Below, in pieces: positions 53,352 through 60,492 of a stretch of 64,000 nucleotides of DNA (position 1 is the first letter of the stretch; each line of letters begins with the position of its first letter). A model generated the notes under the pieces. It was not told where the DNA came from. It did not search any database and saw only the letters and a program-made list of their open reading frames with translations. Origin of the DNA: Lysobacter_I brunescens (lineage in GTDB: Bacteria; Pseudomonadota; Gammaproteobacteria; Xanthomonadales; Xanthomonadaceae); assembly GCF_042677005.1 (NCBI RefSeq), contig NZ_JBHTIF010000001.1:806001-870000 (forward strand), read 5' to 3'. Made by a program: the position numbers and the translations under genes.

Positions 53352-54152
53352 TCACGGCCGCATCGGCTCAGGGGAAGGGTTCGGCGACGGTTCCGGGCGT
53401 GGTCCGGGCGGCAATTCCGGCGGCAGTTCGGGCACCGGCTCGGGCTCGGCGCGGCGCTTGCGCGAGGACTTGCGCTTCGGCCCGTCGATCTCCTCGATCT
53501 CGCCGATCGTCACCGTGGCGTTCTTCGGCGGCACCCAGGGCGCGTCGACCTTCTGCCAGTAGTCCTCGAAATCGACCACGGCCAGACGCTCGCGGCGCAG
53601 CAGGCTGGTGGCCTGGCCGAGCAGCCATTGATACTTCTGGCGCTGCTTCGCGGCCGGGTCGCCATAGTGTTCGTACAGTGCGGGGCCGCGTTCGACGGCG
53701 GCGGCGCGCTCGGCTTCGTCGAGCTGGCGCCACATGCGCTCGCGCACCGCGAGGAATTCGGTATAGCCGCGCTCGGCGGCGAGGTCGGCCCACAGGTAGG
53801 CCTGCACGCGGTCCTTTTCGACCCCGACGCCGTGCCAGTACAGCAGGCTCAGGCGGTGCTGGGAGTATTTGTCGGCATAGCTGGCCGCGACGCGGAAATC
53901 GTCGGCGGCATTGGGCCAGCGGCGCTCGGCGGCGGCGAGGTGGCCATACAGTCGATAGCGATAGTTGAGCAGGTTCTCGCTGCCGGGAAACAGGTCGTCG
54001 AAGCGCTTGCGGATGTCGGCGTCGACATCGGACGACACCGCCGCCTCGGCGGCGTCGATCTTCACCCGCGGCTTGAGCGCGGCGGCGTCGGCGGCCGACA
54101 GCGCGAGACAGGCGCCCAGCGCCAGAGACAGGATCCTGGTGTTCGATTGCAT
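53352..54152 (-). CDS. Secreted Sel1-like repeat protein (paralogue 2 of 3)
   Basis: A 266-residue exported protein with a signal peptide (cleavage near ADAAA). The shared core is DFRVAASYADKYSQHRLSLL, WHGVGVEKDRVQAYLWADLA and ERGYTEFLAVRERMWRQL, followed by YEHYGD. The beta segment here is reduced, ending in NATVTIGEIEEIDGP. It has a long Arg/Lys then Pro/Glu-rich tail of about 40 residues not seen in paralogue 3. Start ATG 54152 sits at the signal peptide. The 264 bases upstream contain no gene. Confidence 0.8.
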   Translation of the reverse strand: MQSNTRILSLALGACLALSAADAAALKPRVKIDAAEAAVSSDVDADIRKRFDDLFPGSENLLNYRYRLYGHLAAAERRWPNAADDFRVAASYADKYSQHRLSLLYWHGVGVEKDRVQAYLWADLAAERGYTEFLAVRERMWRQLDEAERAAAVERGPALYEHYGDPAAKQRQKYQWLLGQATSLLRRERLAVVDFEDYWQKVDAPWVPPKNATVTIGEIEEIDGPKRKSSRKRRAEPEPVPELPPELPPGPRPEPSPNPSPEPMRP

Positions 54153-54416
54153 GTGCGCCCCTGCGAGCCCCGTGAATGCCCCGATCAGCAGCGCCTCCCG
54201 CGCGCGATCCGCGCCTCCGTGCCGAGGCAGTATTCCACCCGTCACAGGGCATCAACAAGCCATCGAGACCGGCAGGAAGGGACGGTACCGCCGCGCCCGG
54301 TCCGAGGCCATCCCGGAACGCGGCGGTACCTTCACCACACCATCCATTTCTGTCGCGGTGTGGCGGGCAAAGCGGACATGCACCGCAGGCAGGACCCTGC
54401 GGTCAGGGCCCCGCCG

Positions 54417-55238
54417 TCAGGGGCTGGCCGGTGCCGGCGGCTTCGGCGGCTCGGGCACTTCGGGCGCCTGGGCAGCGGTGTCCGGCGCGGTCTCGGGGAT
54501 GCGCGAGTTCGGCTTGCCCTTGCCCTGCGCCTGGCCCGGAATCTGCTCGATCTCGCCGATGGTGATGCGCACGCCGTTGGGGTTGCGCCAGACGCGGTCC
54601 TGCCAGGCCCAGTACTTCTTCGCGTCCCAGTAGCGCTCGTCGTAGAACTTCGAGCCTTCGATCATCTGCGAACCGGAAGGGCCGGGGATCTCGATCTGCA
54701 CGCCGCGGTTGAAGCCGGTGCGGCTGCCGGTCATCTCGCGCCTGCCGACGCGCAGCTGGAACTCGTAGCGCGGCTTGGCGGCGGCATCGCCGAACTTCGC
54801 GTAGATCGCCTGGCCTTCCTGCACGGCACGCTCGCGCTCGGCGGCGGACAGTTCCTTCCAGTAGCGTTCGCGCAGGGCGATGAAACCGACGTAGTTGCGC
54901 TCGGCGGCGAGGTCCATCCAGGCGTAGGCCAGGGCGGGATCGCGGGCCACGCCTTCGCCGTTCCAGTACATCTCCGCGACCATGCCCTGCGAGGGCTTGT
55001 CGGCGAAGAAGCTGGCGCGGCGGAAGAAGCGCATCGCGTCGTCGTAGCGCTTCGCGTTGTAGGCCTCCAGCCCCAGCAGCCGGTACTTCATGTCCTGGTG
55101 GTGGTCGAGGAAGCCGGCGGTGATCAGCATCGGGTCCTCGGTCGGCTCCGGCGGCACCACGTTCTGCGCGGCGAAGGCCGGCGCAGCCAGGGACAGCGTG
55201 GACAGGAGGGCGGCGCAGAGCAGGCGATGGCGGATCAT
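54417..55238 (-). CDS. Secreted Sel1-like repeat protein (paralogue 1 of 3)
   Basis: A 273-residue exported protein with a signal peptide ending near AFAAQN. The core reads RFFRRASFFADKPSQGMVAE, WNGEGVARDPALAYAWMDLA and ERNYVGFIALRERYWKEL. The beta-rich region has MTGSRTGFNRGVQIEIPG and YWAWQDRVWR, with a final VRITIGEIEQIPG. Paralogue 3 has the equivalents MTGSKAGFDGHN and YWQAQDRML. A Pro/Ala/Glu-rich tail ends the protein. Start ATG at 55238. The 258 bases before rep hold no gene. Confidence 0.8.
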   Translation of the reverse strand: MIRHRLLCAALLSTLSLAAPAFAAQNVVPPEPTEDPMLITAGFLDHHQDMKYRLLGLEAYNAKRYDDAMRFFRRASFFADKPSQGMVAEMYWNGEGVARDPALAYAWMDLAAERNYVGFIALRERYWKELSAAERERAVQEGQAIYAKFGDAAAKPRYEFQLRVGRREMTGSRTGFNRGVQIEIPGPSGSQMIEGSKFYDERYWDAKKYWAWQDRVWRNPNGVRITIGEIEQIPGQAQGKGKPNSRIPETAPDTAAQAPEVPEPPKPPAPASP

Positions 55239-55496
55239 GGGGAGCCGATTCGGGAGAGGGAGAGCGGGGGGCGAAACATGCATCACGGGTCGATGCCCCT
55301 GTGCGGACGGCACCAAGGCTTCGATGGACGGAGCATGGTCGACTGGATGCATACGGTAGCCGATCGGTCGCGGGCGAACGGGTAAACTGACGACCTACAT
55401 GACTTCCGTCATGCCCGACGGTTCATCCACGGCCTGTGCTTCACGGCCTGTTTGTTCCCGGTCTGTTCTTCACAGTCATTTCCCCACGGTTTGTCC

Positions 55497-57476
55497 ATGC
55501 ACGGTCTGAATCTCCCACAACGCGAAGCGGTCCTCCACACCGAGGGCCCGCTGCTGGTACTGGCCGGCGCCGGCAGCGGCAAGACCCGCGTGATCGTCGA
55601 GAAGATCGCGCACCTGATCCAGACCAATCGCTATCCGGCCAAGCGCATCGCCGCGATCACCTTCACCAACAAGTCGGCGAAGGAAATGCGCGAGCGCGTG
55701 GCCAAGCGCATCAAGGGCGGCGCGGCCGAGGGCCTGACCGTCTGCACCTTCCACGCGCTGGGCCTGCGCCTGCTGCAGATCGAACATGCGCGCGTCGGCC
55801 TCAAGCGCGGCTTCTCGGTGTTCGACACCGACGACGTGGCCGCGCAGATGAAGGACCTGCTGGCGGGCGCGAAGCCCGACGTGGTGCAGGCGATGCAGGG
55901 CCTGGTGTCGCGCGCGAAGAACGCGGGGCTGTCGCCCGAGGAAGCGCTCGCGCTGGCGCAGAGCCCGCGCGAGCTGCAGGCGGCGCAGCTGTACGTGAAG
56001 TACCAGCAGCGCCTGAACACCTTCAACGCGGTGGATTTCGACGACCTGATCCGCCTGCCGGTGGAGCTGCTCGAACGCGACGAGGAATGCCGCCTGGGCT
56101 GGCGCGAACGCATCGGCTACCTGCTGGTCGACGAATGCCAGGACACCAACGACGCGCAGTACCGGCTGCTCAAGGCGCTGGCCGGCGAGCAGGGCCACTT
56201 CACCTGCGTGGGCGACGACGACCAGAGCATCTACGCCTGGCGTGGCGCCAACCCGGAGAACCTGTCGCAGCTGGGCAAGGACTATCCCTCGCTGCGCATC
56301 GTCAAGCTGGAACAGAACTACCGCTGCAGCAACCGCGTGCTGCGCACCGCCAACGCGCTGATCGCGAACAATCCGCACGAGCACCTGAAGACGCTGTGGA
56401 GCCAGCAGGCCGACGGCGAGCGGATCCGCATCCTCGAATGCCGCGACGGCGAGCACGAGGCCGAGCGCATCGCGTCGGAGATCCATTTCATCGCCCAGTC
56501 GCGCAAGGCCGAGTGGGGCGAGTTCTGCATCCTGTTCCGCGGCAACCACCAGTCGCGCCCGCTGGAAAAGGCGATGCAGCTGCTGCGCGTGCCCTATCAC
56601 CTGAGCGGCGGCACCGCATTCCTCGATCGCGGCGAAGTGAAGGACGCGCTGGCCTGGCTGCGCCTGATCGCCAATCCCGAGGACGACGCGGCCTTCCTGC
56701 GCGCGGTGCAGTCGCCCAAGCGCGAGGTCGGCGCGACCACGCTGGCGAAGCTGGCGGAGCTGGCCCAGCACGCGGGCATGCCGATGGCGCGCGCCGCCGA
56801 ATCGATGAGCGTGCTGAAGCAGCTGCAGCCGCGCGCGGCCAATGCGCTGAGCGGCTTCGTCGACATCCTGCGCAGCCTGCGCAGCGAATCGCACCGGCTC
56901 ACGCCGGCCGAACTGGTCAAGCAGCTCAACGAGCGTTCCGGCCTGCTCGCCGCGGTGCGCGCGCAGTGCAAGAACGAGGAGATGTACGCGCTGCGCCGGC
57001 GCAACCTCGACGAACTGGCCGACTGGTTCGACGGCGCGCGCGGCGGCGCGGGACCGGGCGAGCTGGCCGCGTCGCTGGCGCTGCTGAGCCACGCCGACAA
57101 GGGCGAACCGGGCAACCAGGTGCGGCTGATGAGCCTGCACGCCGCGAAGGGCCTGGAATTCCGCTTCGTCTTCATCGTCGGCATGGAGGACGGCATGCTG
57201 CCGCACGAAGCGAGCATCGAGGAGGGCCGCCTGGACGAGGAACGCCGCCTGCTCTACGTCGGCATCACCCGCGCCAAGGAACAGCTGTGGCTGTCGTACT
57301 CGCGCGAAGCGCAGCGCTGGGGCACGCGGCTGCGCCTGTCGCCCAGCCGCTTCCTCGACGAACTGCCGGAAGCCGAGCTGCAGCGCGACGGCGCCGATCC
57401 GCAGGCCGACGCGGTGCGCAAGCAGGAGCGGGCGAGTGCGGGTTTTGCCGCGATCAAGGCGCTGCTGGGGGACTGA
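55497..57476 (+). CDS. rep: ATP-dependent DNA helicase Rep
   Basis: A 659-residue superfamily 1A 3'-5' helicase that clears proteins ahead of replication forks. Walker A GAGSGKT is at residues 24-30, AITFTNKSAKEM is motif Ia, LVDECQDTN is motif II, VGDDDQSIYAWRGA is motif III, and VRLMSLHAAKGLEF and YVGITRAKEQL are motifs V and VI. The N-terminus LNLPQREAV and the overall length fit Rep rather than the longer UvrD. ATG at 55497 fits the family start. The next gene starts two bases after its stop. Confidence 0.95.
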   Translation: MHGLNLPQREAVLHTEGPLLVLAGAGSGKTRVIVEKIAHLIQTNRYPAKRIAAITFTNKSAKEMRERVAKRIKGGAAEGLTVCTFHALGLRLLQIEHARVGLKRGFSVFDTDDVAAQMKDLLAGAKPDVVQAMQGLVSRAKNAGLSPEEALALAQSPRELQAAQLYVKYQQRLNTFNAVDFDDLIRLPVELLERDEECRLGWRERIGYLLVDECQDTNDAQYRLLKALAGEQGHFTCVGDDDQSIYAWRGANPENLSQLGKDYPSLRIVKLEQNYRCSNRVLRTANALIANNPHEHLKTLWSQQADGERIRILECRDGEHEAERIASEIHFIAQSRKAEWGEFCILFRGNHQSRPLEKAMQLLRVPYHLSGGTAFLDRGEVKDALAWLRLIANPEDDAAFLRAVQSPKREVGATTLAKLAELAQHAGMPMARAAESMSVLKQLQPRAANALSGFVDILRSLRSESHRLTPAELVKQLNERSGLLAAVRAQCKNEEMYALRRRNLDELADWFDGARGGAGPGELAASLALLSHADKGEPGNQVRLMSLHAAKGLEFRFVFIVGMEDGMLPHEASIEEGRLDEERRLLYVGITRAKEQLWLSYSREAQRWGTRLRLSPSRFLDELPEAELQRDGADPQADAVRKQERASAGFAAIKALLGD

Positions 57477-57477
57477 C

Positions 57478-58251
57478 GTGGAGATCCTGGTCGTCTGCCT
57501 GGTCGCGCTGCTCGCCTCGACGCTGACCTTCTTCTCCGGCTTCGGCCTCGGCACCCTGCTGCTGCCGGCGTTCGCGCTGTTCATGCCGATCGAGCAGGCG
57601 GTCGCGGCGACGGCGGTGGTCCACCTGCTCAACGGCCTGTTCAAGCTGGCGCTGCTCCATCGGCACATCGACCGCGCGGTGCTGCTGCGCTTCGGCCTGC
57701 CCGCGCTGCTCGCCGCAGCGCTGGGCGCCTGGGTGCTGTCGTTGCTCGGCACGCTGCCCGTGCTGCATGCGTACACCGCATTCGGCCACGATTTCGCGAT
57801 CACCCCGATCAAGCTGGTCATCGGCCTGCTGCTGGTGGTGTTCGCGCTGTTCGAGATCGTGCCGGCGCTACGCGACCTGGAATTCGACAACCGATGGCAG
57901 CCGCTCGGCGGCGCGCTCAGCGGCTTCTTCGGCGGCCTCGCCGGCATGCAGGGCGCGCTGCGCAGCGCCTTCCTGTCGCGCAGCGGCCTGGAGAAGCAGG
58001 CCTTCGTCGCCACCGGTTCGGCGATCGCCTGCCTGATCGACGTGTCGCGGCTGACGGTCTACGGCGGCACGCTGGCCCGGGTGTTCGGCACGCTGGACCA
58101 TGTCCTGCTCGGCTGCGCCGTGCTCGCCGCCTTCGCCGGCGCCTGGCTGGGCAACCGGCTTCTGAAGAAGACCACCCTGCGCGGCCTGCAGCGCGTGGTC
58201 GCGGCCACGCTGTTCGTGTTCGCGATCGGGCTGATCGCGGGCGCGCTGTAA
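57478..58251 (+). CDS. TauE/SafE-type membrane permease
   Basis: A 257-residue integral membrane protein with about eight helices in two related halves, as in the TauE/SafE family of sulphite/organosulphonate exporters. Family-like segments are FFSGFGLGTLLLPAFALFMP at the start and GFFGGLAGMQGALRSAFL in the second half. The transported compound is unknown. Its GTG start lies two bases after the rep stop, so it is read on the rep transcript; this need not mean a related function. The GTG gives the hydrophobic N-terminus directly. Confidence 0.83.
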   Translation: MEILVVCLVALLASTLTFFSGFGLGTLLLPAFALFMPIEQAVAATAVVHLLNGLFKLALLHRHIDRAVLLRFGLPALLAAALGAWVLSLLGTLPVLHAYTAFGHDFAITPIKLVIGLLLVVFALFEIVPALRDLEFDNRWQPLGGALSGFFGGLAGMQGALRSAFLSRSGLEKQAFVATGSAIACLIDVSRLTVYGGTLARVFGTLDHVLLGCAVLAAFAGAWLGNRLLKKTTLRGLQRVVAATLFVFAIGLIAGAL

Positions 58252-58313
58252 CAGGCCACGCGTAGGCTCTCCGCTACACTCGAACCTCAACGTTTCCGCT
58301 TCCTGGAGTCCGC

Positions 58314-59216
58314 ATGCGCCGTCCGTACGCCTTCACCGCCCTGTTCATTGCGACATTCGCGCTCGGCGCCTGCAGGTCGACGCCGGTCGCTTCCGAAACG
58401 CCGCCCCCGGCTGCGCCGCCCGTGGCCGCCGCCACGGTGCCCGCCGACGACAACCTCAACGCGGTGCTGTGGGTGCAACGCTCGGCCGAGTACCAGGCCG
58501 CCGCCGAGACCGTCTACCGCGCCGCGACCGCGCGCCTGGACGCGGCGCTGAAGGACCCGTCGTGGGACGCGCTGGTACCGGAGGAACGCGCCAATGCCGC
58601 GCGCGGCCTGCCGCCGGCGGTGGTGATGGACATCGACGAGACCGTGCTGGACAACTCGCCTTACCAGGCGCGCCTGGTCCGCGACGGCACCGAGTACAAC
58701 GAGGTGACTTGGGATGCCTGGGTGCGCGAGCAGCGCGCGAAGCCGGTGCCGGGCGTGGTCGAGTTCGCCCGCGCCGCGCAGGCGAAGGGCATCACCGTCA
58801 TCTACATCTCCAACCGCGCCGAGCACCTGATCGAACCGACCCTGGCGAACCTGCGCGCGGTCGGCCTGCCGGTGAAGGACGACAGCGTCTTCCTTGGCCT
58901 GGGCACCCACGTGCCGGACTGCGAGCAGGAAGGCTCGGAAAAGCTCTGCCGCCGCCAGTTCGCCGGGCGCAGCTATCGCGTGCTGATGCAGTTCGGCGAC
59001 CAGCTCGGCGACTTCGCGCAGATCCTCGCCAACACCCCGGAAGCCCGCGCCGAGCTGCAGGCCCGGCACCGTGGCTGGTTCGGCGAGCGCTGGTGGATGC
59101 TGCCCAACCCGACCTATGGCTCGTGGGAGCCGGCGCTGTTCAACAACAACTGGCGCGAACCGCGCGAGGTGCGGCGCGACACCAAGCGCAAGGCGATGGA
59201 CGTGGCGAGCCCCTGA
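58314..59216 (+). CDS. HAD-family acid phosphatase/5'-nucleotidase lipoprotein, e(P4)-type
   Basis: A 300-residue outer-membrane-type lipoprotein: lipobox LGAC near residue 20, then a DDDD-superfamily phosphatase domain. The nucleophile motif VMDIDETVLDNS holds Asp106 and Asp108. YISNRAEH is the second motif, and MQFGDQLGDF has the two final acidic residues, so all four Asp positions are filled. Haemophilus e(P4) uses the same fold to strip phosphate from NAD-derived nucleotides; here it may scavenge phosphate or nucleosides. It is 62 bases after the permease. A candidate small RNA and terminator follow. Confidence 0.9.
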   Translation: MRRPYAFTALFIATFALGACRSTPVASETPPPAAPPVAAATVPADDNLNAVLWVQRSAEYQAAAETVYRAATARLDAALKDPSWDALVPEERANAARGLPPAVVMDIDETVLDNSPYQARLVRDGTEYNEVTWDAWVREQRAKPVPGVVEFARAAQAKGITVIYISNRAEHLIEPTLANLRAVGLPVKDDSVFLGLGTHVPDCEQEGSEKLCRRQFAGRSYRVLMQFGDQLGDFAQILANTPEARAELQARHRGWFGERWWMLPNPTYGSWEPALFNNNWREPREVRRDTKRKAMDVASP

Positions 59217-59290
59217 GCGGGCCCGGCTGCCGGCGGCAGGAACACCGGCACCCAAGCCCATCAAGGCCTTGCATGCGCACAGTTGATGTA

Positions 59291-59319
59291 TTGCATGCGA
59301 TCCGGGACGCAGGTAGCCT
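59291..59319 (+). promoter_or_regulatory. Promoter of the candidate small RNA
   Basis: TTGCAT (59291-59296) and TAGCCT (59314-59319) are separated by 17 nt, giving a start near 59326. Neither hexamer is consensus, but the spacing is ideal and a terminator lies about 100 nt downstream with no coding gene between. Confidence 0.4.
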
Positions 59320-59325
59320 GATCCG

Positions 59326-59429
59326 CATCCGGTTCGCCGGACCATACCACCACCCCAGACCACAACCGATGTCCTCCGGCCCCGTGCCGGATCTTTCCAG
59401 AGGAGACCGACGCCGGTCTCCTTTTTCTT
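59326..59429 (+). ncRNA. Candidate C-rich small RNA
   Basis: About 100 nt of non-coding sequence between a plausible promoter and a strong intrinsic terminator. By hand it folds into a UUCG-capped hairpin CCGG-TTCG-CCGG (59329-59340), a C-rich unpaired stretch (ACCATACCACCACCCCAGAC region), a hairpin TCCGGC-CCCGT-GCCGGA (59375-59391), then the terminator hairpin. Exposed C-rich loops that pair with ribosome-binding sites are a known small-RNA design in Xanthomonas (for example sX13), though I cannot confirm homology. Alternatively it is the leader attenuator of the lipoprotein gene at 59476. Confidence 0.5.
59401..59429 (+). terminator. Strong intrinsic terminator
   Basis: A 9-bp stem (59401-59409 with 59414-59422) and a 4-nt ACGC loop are followed directly by TTTTTCTT. 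It is one of the clearest factor-independent terminators in the window. It ends the candidate small RNA or the phosphatase transcript. Confidence 0.88.
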
Positions 59430-59475
59430 GCCGGTCGCTTGTGGCGGCCCGCCGCCCCGGCCAAGATGCCCGTTC

Positions 59476-60444
59476 ATGCCTGTCGCCGTCCGCCGCCGCC
59501 GTCCCCTTGCCCTGCCCGCCCTGATGGCCGCCCTCCTCATGGCAGGGCTGCTGGGCTTGGCCGGCTGCAGCGAAGAGGCGCCGCCGCCCGGCGCCGCCAG
59601 CGCCCCCGAGCAGTCGGTGCTGGTCCTGGCCGGCCGCCTGCGCGACAACGACCTGGTCGGCTTCGCCCGCGACGCCATCCCGCCGGGCCTGCATCCGGCC
59701 ATGGCCGAGGCCTGGCGCAACGGGCACACGCGCTGGCCGCTGGAGGAACTGCCCTTCGACCACCGCATCCCGGGCATGCTGGCCACGCTGTCCGAACCCG
59801 GGGCCGAGAAACGCCTGCAGCGCGACTTCGACCGGCAGTTCGCCAACGCCCACGGCGAGATCCGCTCGGCGGCGCGCTCGCTGGGCCTGTTCGGCGTGAA
59901 GTACCTCGAAAGCGACCGCAGCCTGACCCCCGACGAGCGCCACCACGCCGTGCAGTTGGTCGCGGCGTTCAGCGCCTGGGGCGAACGGGCGCGGCTGGGC
60001 GACCCCAAACGCGCGCGCGCGACGATCGCCCGGCTGGGCCTGGCGGCACGGCGCACCCACCTGACCTCCGAGGCCGCCTTCCGCGAGGCGGGCATGGACG
60101 AGAGCCTGCGCCGGCTGGGGCCGATGTGGGCCGCGCTGAAGGACACCCTGCGCAGCTACGACCTGGACCTGGACGAGAGTTTCGGCGGGATGCAGGCGAC
60201 CCTGGTCGAACGCGACGGCGACCGTGCCTGGGTGCGGATGCGCTACCCCCTGGCCGGCAAGACCATCGACACCACCGTGGCCGTGGAACGCATCGACGGC
60301 CACTGGTACCTCAGCGATTTCGTCCGCCACGCGCGCGCCGCCGCCGCGGCACAGCGACCGCCTGCCGTCGTCCCCGGACCCGCCACCGGTCCGCAGAGCA
60401 CGACGCCCCCGGCCGCCACCGCGCCCGCGCCACCGCCGGCCTGA
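59476..60444 (+). CDS. Lipoprotein of unknown function
   Basis: A 322-residue protein with a lipobox LAGC near residue 31. The mature part is helical in its first two thirds, with LRDNDLVGFARDAIPPGLHP and SLTPDERHHAVQLVAAFSAW. It ends in a compact beta segment (DRAWVRMRYPLAGKTIDTTV, VERIDGHWYLSDFVRH) that resembles the fold of small DUF4878-like or NTF2-like lumazine-type domains, then a Pro/Ala-rich tail. I recognise no defined family. Start ATG 59476 is at the signal peptide; the frame is open upstream through the terminator, which argues against earlier starts. It is 48 bases before plsB. Confidence 0.75.
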   Translation: MPVAVRRRRPLALPALMAALLMAGLLGLAGCSEEAPPPGAASAPEQSVLVLAGRLRDNDLVGFARDAIPPGLHPAMAEAWRNGHTRWPLEELPFDHRIPGMLATLSEPGAEKRLQRDFDRQFANAHGEIRSAARSLGLFGVKYLESDRSLTPDERHHAVQLVAAFSAWGERARLGDPKRARATIARLGLAARRTHLTSEAAFREAGMDESLRRLGPMWAALKDTLRSYDLDLDESFGGMQATLVERDGDRAWVRMRYPLAGKTIDTTVAVERIDGHWYLSDFVRHARAAAAAQRPPAVVPGPATGPQSTTPPAATAPAPPPA

Positions 60445-60492
60445 GCCCGGCATGACCTCCGGCCGCACCCGGCGCCGGCCCCCTTCGTCATA

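Noticed and set aside
59326..59429. Calling the candidate RNA a homologue of Xanthomonas sX13
   Set aside because: The C-rich loops are similar in kind, but I cannot align the sequence or check synteny from memory.
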